A stretch of 64,000 nt of DNA. Origin: Actinobacteria bacterium IMCC25003. GTDB taxonomy: Bacteria; Actinomycetota; Actinomycetes; Nanopelagicales; Nanopelagicaceae. This document shows positions 10,783-19,246 of the stretch, piece by piece. Every line of letters starts with the position of its first letter. The first letter of the stretch is position 1. The notes under the pieces were generated by a model, which made no database searches, was not told the DNA's origin, and worked only from the letters and a program-made list of their open reading frames with translations. Where the stretch lies: positions 496,001 to 560,000 of the forward strand of contig CP015603.1 in assembly GCA_002284855.1 (NCBI GenBank). The letters run 5' to 3'. The translations under genes were made by a program, and so were the position numbers.

Positions 10783-11865
10783 TTAGTTAATGCGTGCACC
10801 TGTTGATGCATCGAAGAGGTGTACTGCACCTGCAACGTTTGCCACGGTGATTGTCTCGCCTGGCTTTGGTGGATTCTTTGGATCCCAACGAACAATTACT
10901 TGTACACCTTCATCTGTTGAGTTAGCGAACTTCACGTTGCTATCTGCAGGTTTTCCGTAGACGAATGCATCAGAACCAAGTTCTTCAACCACTTCAACGA
11001 GAACGTGGAAGCCCTTTGATGCTGGAACCCAACCTTCTGGGCGGATACCTACTGTGACTGATGCGCCAGCAGATGCTGGAACATCGATATCGAGATCACC
11101 AAGGTGTGCCTTTCCGCCTGAAACTGGAGCGGTAAGGAGGTTCATGGCAGGAGAACCGATAAAGCCGGCAACGAATGCATTTGCTGGCTTATCGTAAAGA
11201 TTACGAGGTGTATCAACTTGCTGTAGCAAGCCATCCTTGAGAACTGCAACGCGATCGCCCATGGTCATAGCTTCAACCTGGTCGTGTGTTACGTAGACAG
11301 TTGTGATTCCAAGGCGGCGCTGAAGGGCCGCGATCTGTGTACGAGTTGCAACGCGCAACTTCGCATCAAGGTTTGAGAGTGGTTCGTCCATCAAGAACAC
11401 CTGTGGTTCGCGAACGATCGCACGACCCATGGCAACGCGCTGACGCTGACCACCTGAAAGAGCCTTTGGCTTGCGCTCTAGGTATGGCTCGAGGTCGAGC
11501 AACTTTGCTGCTTCACGAACTCGCTTATCGCGTTCTGCCTTATCGATGCCTGCGATCTTGAGTGCGAAGCCCATGTTCTCTGCAACAGTCATGTGTGGGT
11601 AAAGCGCATATGACTGGAAGACCATCGCGATATCGCGATCTTTTGGTGCAACGTTTGTGACGTCACGATCTCCGATTAGAACTCGACCACCGTCGATCTC
11701 TTCAAGGCCTGCCAACATACGAAGTGATGTTGACTTACCGCAACCTGATGGTCCAACAAGAACAAGGAACTCGCCATCTGCGACGGTGAGGTTGAGCTTG
11801 TCTACTGCAGGAGCTGTTGTGCCTGGGTAGATACGTGAAGCATTTTCAAATACAACTGATGCCAT
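10783..11865 (-). CDS. msiK: multi-sugar ABC transporter ATP-binding protein (MsiK/UgpC type)
   Basis: 360-aa ATPase of the MalK/UgpC/MsiK class that energises carbohydrate ABC importers. Walker A GPSGCGKST (38-46), signature LSGGQRQRV (~136) and Walker B VFLMDEPLSNLD (~156) are intact. The C-terminal ~120 residues form the regulatory OB/TOBE domain (VGIRPEGW). No permease or binding protein is adjacent, which fits the Streptomyces MsiK model of one ATPase serving several sugar transporters; that role is an inference. AAGGAAA stands before the ATG. A near-palindrome lies 18-36 nt upstream of the start. Confidence 0.9.
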   Translation of the reverse strand: MASVVFENASRIYPGTTAPAVDKLNLTVADGEFLVLVGPSGCGKSTSLRMLAGLEEIDGGRVLIGDRDVTNVAPKDRDIAMVFQSYALYPHMTVAENMGFALKIAGIDKAERDKRVREAAKLLDLEPYLERKPKALSGGQRQRVAMGRAIVREPQVFLMDEPLSNLDAKLRVATRTQIAALQRRLGITTVYVTHDQVEAMTMGDRVAVLKDGLLQQVDTPRNLYDKPANAFVAGFIGSPAMNLLTAPVSGGKAHLGDLDIDVPASAGASVTVGIRPEGWVPASKGFHVLVEVVEELGSDAFVYGKPADSNVKFANSTDEGVQVIVRWDPKNPPKPGETITVANVAGAVHLFDASTGARIN

Positions 11866-11883
11866 TTTTTACATTTCCTTATC

Positions 11884-11901
11884 CGGGCAGGTACGTGCCC
11901 G
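11884..11901. promoter_or_regulatory. imperfect palindrome upstream of the ABC ATPase gene
   Basis: CGGGCA-GGTACG-TGCCCG: 6-bp perfect arms around a GTAC core, 18 bp in total with one mismatched pair. It lies 18-36 nt upstream of the msiK-like start, where a repressor could act. The protein that binds is unknown. Confidence 0.4.
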
Positions 11902-11984
11902 ACGGTCCGAGGATGAAGGTGCTGGCCGGTTGACCAGCGTGGGAAAGGTTATGGCACAGGGGAGCGTTTAGGAAGGGCGCTCGC

Positions 11985-11990
11985 TAGACT
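11985..11990 (+). promoter_or_regulatory. -10 element before the CNNM/CorC-type gene
   Basis: TAGACT, 9 nt before the ATG at 12000, with no Shine-Dalgarno sequence between. It predicts a transcript with a leader of only a few nt. Confidence 0.45.
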
Positions 11991-11999
11991 TCTCACATC

Positions 12000-13295
12000 A
12001 TGGAAAGTCACCCGAGCGGCTCCCTTCTCTCCGCGATTCTTACCGTCCTAGCCCTGATCTTCGTGGGCGGACTCTTTGTGGCTGCTGAGATTGCACTTAT
12101 CTCTCTGCGCGAATCTCAGGTCAAGCAGATGGCAGGACGCGGTCGACGTGGTGCCAAGGTCGCTGAAATTGCCTCAAACCCCAACCGACTTTTGGCTGCT
12201 CTCCAAGTCGGTGTGACTGTTACGGGTTTTCTCTCTGCAGCGCTGGGCGCCGAAAAGCTTGGCGTATATGTCATTCCGTGGCTTGAAGATCTCGGATTTA
12301 AATCTAAAGCTGCCAGCACAACTTCACTCATCGGCGTAACTCTGGTTATTGCATATATCTCTTTGGTCTTTGGCGAACTTGTCCCTAAACGTCTTGCGCT
12401 CTATCGCACCGAGGCAATCGCGCTCGCTTCCGCTGATGTCGTAAAGATTCTGACCAACCTCTTCCGCCCCATTGTCTGGATTCTTTCGCACTCCACCAAT
12501 TTTGTCGTTCGAATCTTTGGCATTGATCCTAAGGAACAACGCGCACAAATTTCAGAAGAAGAGCTCCTCGATCTCGTTGCAGGACACGCTGCTCTCACCG
12601 ATGAAGAACGTGACATCGTCGAAGAAGTATTTAATGCATCAGAGCGACAGGTGCATGAGGTCATGGTGCCGCGTACCGAAGTTGATTTTATGGATGCTTC
12701 TCTCACTGTCGGCAAAGCAATTGCGCTAGCAATCGAGAAGGCACATTCACGCTATCCCGTAGTGCGCGGCTCTTCTGATGAGGTCATCGGATTTATCCAT
12801 GTTCGCGACCTTCTTGATACCACGCTTGCAAATTCCAATGCCAAAATCCAAGAGCTTGCACGCAACATCATGTACTTACCTGGCACAAAAGGAATTCTTC
12901 CTGCACTCACTGAGATGCGTAGTCAACGCCAACATCTAGCAATCGTGCTCGATGAATATGGTGGAACTGATGGCATCGTCACCCTCGAAGACCTCGTTGA
13001 AACTCTCATCGGAGATATCCGCGATGAATACGATGGTGATGAAACTGAGGTTTCTCTTGAATCACGGACAGGTGACTTTGAGGTCGATGGCTTGATATCA
13101 CTCGAAGATCTGCTCGAAGAGACCGGAATTGAGCTCCCTGAAGGCCCTTACGAAACTGCAAGTGGATTCGTGATGCATTACTTGGGGCGAATCCCAGTCA
13201 TAAGTGACATCGTCGGCGTCAATGGAGTCCGAATCACAGTGCTTTCGATGGAAGGAAAGCGCGCTGGCCGATTATTGATCTCGCGTAACTACTAA
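12000..13295 (+). CDS. CNNM/CorC-HlyC family membrane protein with CBS domains
   Basis: 431 aa. The N-terminal DUF21/CNNM membrane domain (about 1-200, segments near 10-30, 60-80, 100-125 and 140-165) is followed by a CBS pair (about 215-335, [12 protein letters not shown] and [15 protein letters not shown]) and a C-terminal CorC_HlyC domain (~350-430). Related proteins are linked to magnesium/cobalt efflux or sodium-coupled Mg transport; the old hemolysin label has little support. It is divergent from the msiK-like gene and followed 20 bp later by trpS. Confidence 0.88.
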   Translation: MESHPSGSLLSAILTVLALIFVGGLFVAAEIALISLRESQVKQMAGRGRRGAKVAEIASNPNRLLAALQVGVTVTGFLSAALGAEKLGVYVIPWLEDLGFKSKAASTTSLIGVTLVIAYISLVFGELVPKRLALYRTEAIALASADVVKILTNLFRPIVWILSHSTNFVVRIFGIDPKEQRAQISEEELLDLVAGHAALTDEERDIVEEVFNASERQVHEVMVPRTEVDFMDASLTVGKAIALAIEKAHSRYPVVRGSSDEVIGFIHVRDLLDTTLANSNAKIQELARNIMYLPGTKGILPALTEMRSQRQHLAIVLDEYGGTDGIVTLEDLVETLIGDIRDEYDGDETEVSLESRTGDFEVDGLISLEDLLEETGIELPEGPYETASGFVMHYLGRIPVISDIVGVNGVRITVLSMEGKRAGRLLISRNY

Positions 13296-13302
13296 GGCGT
13301 GC

Positions 13303-13308
13303 GAGAAT
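13303..13308 (+). promoter_or_regulatory. possible -10 element before trpS
   Basis: GAGAAT sits 7 nt before the trpS ATG, the same distance as the TANNNT sites elsewhere in the window, although its first base is not T. CAGAAT occurs at 6-7 nt before htrA and moeZ as well. Confidence 0.3.
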
Positions 13309-13315
13309 TACAACC

Positions 13316-14308
13316 ATGAAGCGCGTTCTCTCTGGCATCCAGCCAACTAGTGACTCTTTCCACCTCGGAAATTACCTTGGTGCGGTCAAGCAGTGGGTTG
13401 AGCTTCAAGATGGCCACGATGCTTTTTACTGCATCGTCGATCTTCATGCCCTCACAGTTGAGACAGATCCCGCTCTTCTTCGTAAGCGCACACTCGCATC
13501 TGCGGCGCAGCTCTTGGCTCTCGGCATCTCACCAGAGAAATCCACACTCTTTGTGCAGTCACAAGTTCCCCAACACAATCAATTGGGTTGGATTATGGAA
13601 TGCCTTACCGGTTTCGGTGAAGCAAGCCGCATGACTCAATTTAAAGATAAATCCTCCAAGGCTGGCGCTGACTCTGCGCGCGTAGGACTCTTTACCTATC
13701 CGATGTTGCAAGCTGCAGACATTCTTCTTTACCAAGCGCATTACGTACCTGTCGGTGAAGATCAACGTCAGCACATCGAACTCACTCGCGATCTTGCAGG
13801 ACGATTCAATGCGCGCTACGGACAGACTTTCCAACTCCCTGAGGCCTATATTTTAAAGACTGCAGCCAAGATCAACGATATTCAAGAGCCAACTGCGAAG
13901 ATGAGTAAATCTTCAGGCGCAGTGGCTGGCGTTATCGAAATCATGGATACTCCTGAGGCCAACCTCAAGAAGATTAAGAGCGCCATGACCGATGCTGGTC
14001 GCGAAGTGAGATACGACGTCGCTGAAAAGCCTGGAATTAGCAATTTGCTCACCATCCATTCAGCGCTCTCTGGCCGCACCATTGCAGAACTTGAAAATGA
14101 ATTTGCGGGCAAGGGCTACGGAGACTTTAAATCAGCAGTGGCAGAAGTCGTTGTCGAATATCTTCGTCCAATACGTGCCAAGGCGATGGAACTTCTTGAA
14201 GATGAGAAGCACCTACTTGCTATCTTGCATCAAGGCTCTGAGAAAGCTCGCTTGGTTGCGCAGCAGACAATCGAGACTACCTATAAGAATTTAGGCGTAG
14301 TCCTCTGA
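13316..14308 (+). CDS. trpS: tryptophanyl-tRNA synthetase
   Basis: Charges tRNA-Trp. 330 aa, the usual bacterial length. Class I signatures are HLGNYLG (16-22, HIGH equivalent) and KMSKSSG (near 194-200). [12 protein letters not shown] at the C-terminus is the normal tail. Its TGA shares one base with the ATG of the BMP-family protein that follows, so the synthetase is translationally coupled to a transport protein. Confidence 0.97.
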   Translation: MKRVLSGIQPTSDSFHLGNYLGAVKQWVELQDGHDAFYCIVDLHALTVETDPALLRKRTLASAAQLLALGISPEKSTLFVQSQVPQHNQLGWIMECLTGFGEASRMTQFKDKSSKAGADSARVGLFTYPMLQAADILLYQAHYVPVGEDQRQHIELTRDLAGRFNARYGQTFQLPEAYILKTAAKINDIQEPTAKMSKSSGAVAGVIEIMDTPEANLKKIKSAMTDAGREVRYDVAEKPGISNLLTIHSALSGRTIAELENEFAGKGYGDFKSAVAEVVVEYLRPIRAKAMELLEDEKHLLAILHQGSEKARLVAQQTIETTYKNLGVVL

Positions 14309-15294
14309 TGAAGATTCGCTCACTCCTTCTTGCCGTAGTACTCGGAAGTTCACTTCTCGCTGTACCCGCACAAGCAGCAACGCAGCTCAGCGTGGGAGTG
14401 GCATACGACATCGGCGGACGCGGCGATAAATCATTTAATGATGCTTCTGCTGCAGGTCTTGATAAAGCTCAGAAGCAATTTGATTTCAATCTTGAAGCTG
14501 TCGTCACCGATGGAACCAGCGCTGATCGTGAAAAGCGTATTCGCTCTCTCATTACAAAGAATTGCAATCCCATCATCGCTATCGGCGCAGGTTATGCCTC
14601 GACACTGCAGGCACTATCTGTTGAATTTCCCAACACGCATTTCGCCATCATTAATGATGCAAGCGTTGCCGCCCTTAATGTGACATCGGTAATCTTTGCA
14701 AATACTCAAGGTGCCTACCTCGCTGGATTTAGCGCAGCTCAAGTGAGTAAAACTGGCAAAGTCGCGATGATTGCAAACCCAGATCAAGCAGATATGTATA
14801 AAGATGGATTCTCTGCGGGAGTATTTGCAAGCAAGAAGAAGGTCATCCCAATCGTGAAATATGTTTCAGGCTCTTACTCAGCTGCAACCAATCAAGTAAT
14901 TGATGCGGGTGCAGATGTTGTTTTTGTAGCAACTCAAGGATCCGACTCCGAAGTCTTCAAAGTAATCGTTGCTCGTAATGCGAAGAAGAAGGGTTCGAAT
15001 ATCGGACTTATCAACGTCGAACCAGATCAGTACATCACCGTCACAAGTGCGACCAAGAAATTCCTAATTGCATCTTTTGTAAAGCGCGTCGATAAAGCTA
15101 TCTACGACATCATCGCCCTCTCTACTGAGAAGAAGCAGTACCTCGATATCTTGGATGCAGATGCTGGTATTTACGGCCGCCGCTACGGAATAACTGGGGG
15201 AGGAATTGAATTCACCATCCGATCCAAAGAACTCTCTGCTGTGAGCGCATCCATCAACATCGCCGCAGCCACAGCGGAGAAAATCTCCGCATAG
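14308..15294 (+). CDS. BMP/PnrA-family solute-binding protein (first copy)
   Basis: 328 aa with an N-terminal signal peptide (basic start MKIR, hydrophobic core, AQA-A cleavage site near residue 24) and no lipobox cysteine. The mature part starts VGVAYDIGGRGDKSFNDA, the hallmark of the BMP family, whose studied members bind purine nucleosides. It overlaps trpS by 1 nt and precedes a second BMP gene and a nucleoside ABC system, which supports a nucleoside ligand. Divergent from the second copy, so probably a different ligand preference. Confidence 0.85.
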   Translation: MKIRSLLLAVVLGSSLLAVPAQAATQLSVGVAYDIGGRGDKSFNDASAAGLDKAQKQFDFNLEAVVTDGTSADREKRIRSLITKNCNPIIAIGAGYASTLQALSVEFPNTHFAIINDASVAALNVTSVIFANTQGAYLAGFSAAQVSKTGKVAMIANPDQADMYKDGFSAGVFASKKKVIPIVKYVSGSYSAATNQVIDAGADVVFVATQGSDSEVFKVIVARNAKKKGSNIGLINVEPDQYITVTSATKKFLIASFVKRVDKAIYDIIALSTEKKQYLDILDADAGIYGRRYGITGGGIEFTIRSKELSAVSASINIAAATAEKISA

Positions 15295-15308
15295 CTTTAA
15301 AGTTCAAC

Positions 15309-15324
15309 TTGAGAGTTTTCTCAA
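15309..15324. repeat. small inverted repeat after the first BMP gene
   Basis: TTGAGA-GTTT-TCTCAA, 6-bp perfect arms and a 4-nt loop, 15 nt after the stop. No T-run follows, so it is at best a weak terminator or a processing site. Confidence 0.35.
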
Positions 15325-15361
15325 TTGTTACAAGCCACACCCTAAATTTGGCCCGAGCCTT

Positions 15362-15391
15362 TTGTTGATTTTCTGCGCTCACTACTAGGCT
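15362..15391 (+). promoter_or_regulatory. candidate promoter of the second BMP gene
   Basis: TTGTTG (15362-15367), 18-bp spacer, TAGGCT (15386-15391). Initiation near 15398 would give a leader of about 34 nt carrying the perfect GGAGG ribosome site at 15421-15425. Confidence 0.5.
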
Positions 15392-15431
15392 CACACCCAC
15401 GAACCACCCATTTATTCCTTGGAGGAAAACC

Positions 15432-16493
15432 TTGAAGAAGACAATTAAGTTTGTAGCAGTTTTCGCTGCTGCGGCACTTGCATTCGGTGCAGCTCCAGCT
15501 GCAACTGCAGCAACCGCGACTAAGGCATGTCTTGCACTCGATACAGGCGGCGTTGACGACAAGTCATTTAACGCATCAGCTTGGGCAGGCGCACAGGCTG
15601 CAGCAAAGGCAAATAAGAACATCACTGTTAAGTACCTTGCTGCAACAACAGATGCTGACTACGCACCAAACATCAAGAAGCTTGTAGACGAGAAGTGCAA
15701 CATCATCGTTGGTGTTGGCTTCCTTATCAACGGCGCAATCGTTGCTGCTGCTAAGGCAAACCCAACAGTTCACTTTGCAATCGTTGATCAGGATGGCGAA
15801 GACCACGGTGCAGACGGTTCTGTTTACCCAGGAACTAAGTACCCAAACCTCAAGCCACTTCAGTTCTCAACAAATGAATCAGCATTCCAGGCAGGTTACC
15901 TCGCAGCTGGCGTTTCAAAGACCGGCAAGGTTGCAACATATGGCGGACTTAACATTCCACCAGTCACAATCTTCATGGATGGCTTTGCTAAGGGTGTAGC
16001 TCATTACAACAAGGTAAAGGGCAAGACAGTCACAGTATTTGGCTGGGATACAGCTAAGAAGGACGGAACATTCGTCGGTGGCTTCTCAGATTCAGCAAAG
16101 GCGCTTCAGATCTCTAAGAACTTCGAGCAGCAGGGTGCAGATGTAATCTTCCCTGTCGCTGGTGGTCTTGGTGGCGCAACAGCAGGTAACTCAATGACTT
16201 CAAAGAAGTCAGTTGTTATCTGGGTTGATACAGATGGCTTCATCGCTGCACCACAGTACAAGTCAGTACTTTTGACTTCAGTAGTTAAGGGTGTTGGAAC
16301 TTCAGTTCAGTCTGTTATTGCAGATGAAAACGCTGGAAAGTTCTCATCAACTGGTTACAACGGAAATCTCAAGAATGCAGGAACATTCCTTGCTCCTTAC
16401 CATGACTTGATCCGTAAGGTCCCTACTGCACTTCGCACCGAAGTTACAAAGCTCGGTAACGATATTCGCAGCGGGAAGGTTTCAGCTAAGTAA
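15432..16493 (+). CDS. BMP-family nucleoside-binding protein (second copy)
   Basis: 353 aa, signal peptide MKKTIKFVAVFAAAALAFGA with probable cleavage around ATA-A near 26, then LALDTGGVDDKSFNASAW, the BMP family opening. The start codon is TTG, supported by GGAGG 6 nt upstream; the strong site compensates for the weak codon. By eye the codon choice is unusually uniform (AAG for Lys, GCA/GCT for Ala, AAC for Asn), suggesting very high expression as expected for an abundant transport receptor. It has its own promoter and is followed by a strong terminator, so it can be made in excess over the ABC subunits downstream. Confidence 0.9.
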   Translation: MKKTIKFVAVFAAAALAFGAAPAATAATATKACLALDTGGVDDKSFNASAWAGAQAAAKANKNITVKYLAATTDADYAPNIKKLVDEKCNIIVGVGFLINGAIVAAAKANPTVHFAIVDQDGEDHGADGSVYPGTKYPNLKPLQFSTNESAFQAGYLAAGVSKTGKVATYGGLNIPPVTIFMDGFAKGVAHYNKVKGKTVTVFGWDTAKKDGTFVGGFSDSAKALQISKNFEQQGADVIFPVAGGLGGATAGNSMTSKKSVVIWVDTDGFIAAPQYKSVLLTSVVKGVGTSVQSVIADENAGKFSSTGYNGNLKNAGTFLAPYHDLIRKVPTALRTEVTKLGNDIRSGKVSAK

Positions 16494-16513
16494 TTAGCTA
16501 AAACTAGTTTTAC

Positions 16514-16554
16514 AAAGATGGGCTAGCACCTCGGTGCTAGCCCATCTTTCTTTT
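16514..16554 (+). terminator. intrinsic terminator after the second BMP gene
   Basis: A perfect stem: AAAGATGGGCTAGCACC paired with GGTGCTAGCCCATCTTT around a minimal loop, followed by CTTTTC. It probably stops most transcripts of the receptor gene before the ABC operon, giving receptor excess. Confidence 0.92.
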
Positions 16555-16585
16555 CATTTAACTTTCTAAACTTCAATAAAACTAG

Positions 16586-16591
16586 TAGATT
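16586..16591 (+). promoter_or_regulatory. -10 element of a predicted leaderless nucleoside ABC operon promoter
   Basis: TAGATT is 7 nt before the ATG at 16599 and only 1 nt before the in-frame ATG at 16593. This spacing selects 16599 as the start, with transcription beginning at or next to it. Confidence 0.5.
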
Positions 16592-16598
16592 TATGCAC

Positions 16599-18098
16599 AT
16601 GTCACTCGAATTGCGTGGAATTACAAAGCGCTTCGGGTCCCTTACCGCAAATGACTCCATCGATCTCGCAGTAGGCAACGGAGAAATTCATGCCATCCTT
16701 GGCGAAAATGGTGCAGGTAAATCAACGTTGATGAATATCGTCTACGGTCTTCTTTCGCCTGACGAAGGCACAATTAGCGTCGATGGCAAAGTTGTCTCTA
16801 TCGATTCACCCCTCGATGCTTTAGCTGCCGGCATCGGAATGGTGCATCAGCACTTTATGTTGATTCCCGTTTTTACAGTGGCCGAGAACATTGTCTTAGG
16901 ACATGAAAAAACTAAAGGTCCAGGGCTCCTTGATCTTGAAGCAGCCCGCAAAGAGATTCTGCGCGTCTCTGCTGAATTTAATTTTGATATTGATCCTGAT
17001 GCTCTTGTTGAAAATCTACCGGTCGGTCTCCAGCAACGCGTTGAGATCATTCGAGCGCTTATCTATGATGCAAAGGTTCTGATTCTCGACGAACCTACTG
17101 CGGTACTGACTCCGCAAGAGACCGATGAACTTCTACGTAATATGAAGAAACTCAAAGAGCGTGGAACTTCGATTGTCTTTATTACCCACAAACTTCGTGA
17201 GGTAAAGGAGGCAGCGGATAAGATCACCATTATTCGTCGCGGCAAGGTTGTTGGCACAGCTTCACCATCTGCATCACAGGAAGAGCTTGCCTCCCTTATG
17301 GTCGGACGTCCCGTATCACTCGATGTTGAGAAGAAGTCGCCTCAACTGGGTACAGTCATGCTCGATGTAAAGAATCTCAATATTTCTGATCACACAGGTC
17401 GTTCATTGGTAAAGAACGTCTCCTTCGAACTGCGTGCCGGTGAAGTTCTTGCAGTTGCTGGTGTGCAAGGCAATGGTCAATCAGAGCTTGCCGAAGCAAT
17501 TGTTGGACTACAAGAACATGTGCACGGAACAATCACTCTCGATGGTGTTGATATTACCAAGTCATCAGTGCGCGAAGCCCTTCATGCGGGTATCGCCTTT
17601 GTTCCAGAATCACGCGAGGAAGATGGTCTGATCGGTTCATTTAGTATCGAAGAGAATTTGATTCTCGATCTCCATGATCTGCCACCATATGCAAAGGGGC
17701 CGGTCATCTCACAAGTAGTAGTGGCGCAAGAGGCAGAGAAGCGCATTGCAGAATTTGATATCCGTACCCAATCCGCTAAAGACAGTGCATCGTCACTATC
17801 AGGTGGCAATAAGCAGAAAGTTGTCCTTGCCCGCGAACTTTCTCGTCCAGTAAAACTCGTCGTCGCCTCACAACCAACTCGTGGCCTTGATGTGGGCTCC
17901 ATTGAATTTGTCCATGAGCGAATCATCACTGAACGTGATTCTGGCCGTGCCGTATTGCTCTTTAGCACCGAGTTAGACGAAGTCTCAGCACTCGCTGATC
18001 GCGTCGCCGTTATGTATCGTGGAGAATTTATTGCAATTGTTCCAGCCACAACTTCTCGCGAAGACCTCGGACTCTTGATGGCGGGAGTAAAACCATGA
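16599..18098 (+). CDS. nucleoside ABC transporter ATP-binding protein (tandem ABC domains)
   Basis: 499 aa from ATG 16599 (an ATG two codons upstream at 16593 is the alternative). Two fused ABC ATPase domains, as in the sugar/nucleoside class (RbsA, YufO/NupA). The first has Walker A GENGAGKST and the MVHQHFMLIP segment typical of nucleoside transporters; the second has a degenerate Walker A (GVQGNGQSE), signature LSGGNKQKVVLARE and SQPTRGLD. Operon with two permeases and cdd-deoA-add supports nucleoside import. Its TGA overlaps the next ATG. Confidence 0.92.
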   Translation: MSLELRGITKRFGSLTANDSIDLAVGNGEIHAILGENGAGKSTLMNIVYGLLSPDEGTISVDGKVVSIDSPLDALAAGIGMVHQHFMLIPVFTVAENIVLGHEKTKGPGLLDLEAARKEILRVSAEFNFDIDPDALVENLPVGLQQRVEIIRALIYDAKVLILDEPTAVLTPQETDELLRNMKKLKERGTSIVFITHKLREVKEAADKITIIRRGKVVGTASPSASQEELASLMVGRPVSLDVEKKSPQLGTVMLDVKNLNISDHTGRSLVKNVSFELRAGEVLAVAGVQGNGQSELAEAIVGLQEHVHGTITLDGVDITKSSVREALHAGIAFVPESREEDGLIGSFSIEENLILDLHDLPPYAKGPVISQVVVAQEAEKRIAEFDIRTQSAKDSASSLSGGNKQKVVLARELSRPVKLVVASQPTRGLDVGSIEFVHERIITERDSGRAVLLFSTELDEVSALADRVAVMYRGEFIAIVPATTSREDLGLLMAGVKP

Positions 18099-19246
18099 AA
18101 TTGAAGAGACTTATCCTTCCTGCGCTCTCTTTTGCAATGGCGCTCTTTGTTAGTGGATTGCTCGTTGCATTTTCTGATTCAACAGTCTTGGCACTCAAGG
18201 GCAATCCACTTTCAATGCTCTCAAAGGGGCTATCCACTGCGGGCAATGCATATTGGGCGCTCTTCCGTGGATCAATCTTCGACCCACGATTAGCAGAAGG
18301 ACATTTCTTCCAGGGTTTCTATCCACTCTCTGAAACTCTCGTAGCTGCTTCCCCTCTGATTCTTACCGGTCTCTCCGTCGCACTCGCATTCCGTGCCGGC
18401 CTCTTTAATATCGGTGCGCAAGGTCAATTTATTGCTGGTGCAATCGGTGCAAGCTGGGTTGGTTTCTCCTTTGATCTTCCAACAGGAATTCACGCAGTTG
18501 CAGCCATCGCTGCAGCGATGCTCTTTGCTGGACTCTACGGTGGTTTCGTCGGTCTTCTGAAAGCGCGTACAGGTGCTCATGAAGTTATCGTCACCATCAT
18601 GCTCAACTATGTAGCGGGCTACTTCTTGCTCTGGCTATTGAGCACAACTGCTTTCTTGCGTCCTGGCCGCCAAGATCCATTAGCGCCTGAGGTAAAGATG
18701 AGTGCACGTCTGCCCCATCTCTTCGGCTCCGAACTTCGTGCAAACCTAGGATTTATCGTCGCTCTCTTTGCCGCCGCTGCAATCTGGTGGTTGCTGAACC
18801 GAAGCACATGGGGATTCCGCTTCCGTGCAGTCGGCGCAAATGCTGCAGCATCACGCACCGCAGGTATCTCAGTTGCTCGAGTTACTACATCAGTGATGTT
18901 TATTGCTGGCGCGCTTGCCGGACTCGGTGGCGCTGTTCAAATTCTTGGTTCTGAACCTGCTATGACTGCTGGAGTTGGCGGAAGCTTTGGATTCGATGCC
19001 ATCACCGTTGCACTTCTTGGTCGGGCTACCCCAATCGGAACTGTCTTTGCAGCTTTACTGTTCGGTGCACTTCGCGCTGGTGGACTCACGATGCAGGCAA
19101 GTACAGAAACGCCTCTCGATCTTGTTCTTGTCATCCAAGCTCTCGTCGTTCTCTTCATCGCTGCTCCTGCTTTGATTAAATCTTTATTCCGACTCAAGAA
19201 CGTTGATGAAGGCGAAACCGTAGCTTCGAAGGGATGGAATGGGTAA
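18095..19246 (+). CDS. nucleoside ABC transporter permease (YufP type)
   Basis: 383 aa inner-membrane subunit with about eight or nine membrane segments. Conserved blocks are ALAFRAGLFNIGAQGQF (~100-116), the AHEVIVTIMLNYVAGY loop (~160) that contacts the ATPase, and GSFGFDAITVALLGRATPIG (~296). ATGA overlap with the ATPase gene and one-base overlap with the second permease. Confidence 0.92.
   Translation: MKLKRLILPALSFAMALFVSGLLVAFSDSTVLALKGNPLSMLSKGLSTAGNAYWALFRGSIFDPRLAEGHFFQGFYPLSETLVAASPLILTGLSVALAFRAGLFNIGAQGQFIAGAIGASWVGFSFDLPTGIHAVAAIAAAMLFAGLYGGFVGLLKARTGAHEVIVTIMLNYVAGYFLLWLLSTTAFLRPGRQDPLAPEVKMSARLPHLFGSELRANLGFIVALFAAAAIWWLLNRSTWGFRFRAVGANAAASRTAGISVARVTTSVMFIAGALAGLGGAVQILGSEPAMTAGVGGSFGFDAITVALLGRATPIGTVFAALLFGALRAGGLTMQASTETPLDLVLVIQALVVLFIAAPALIKSLFRLKNVDEGETVASKGWNG

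Noticed and set aside
15295-15431. tRNA, riboswitch or small RNA in this and the other larger gaps (11866-11999, 44032-44145, 61916-62056)
   Set aside because: No cloverleaf, T-loop sequence or known riboswitch core was found; the gaps are explained by promoters, leaders and small repeats.
17582-18049. Open frame of 155 codons on the minus strand
   Set aside because: Antisense to the second ABC domain of the nucleoside ATPase, which is conserved throughout.
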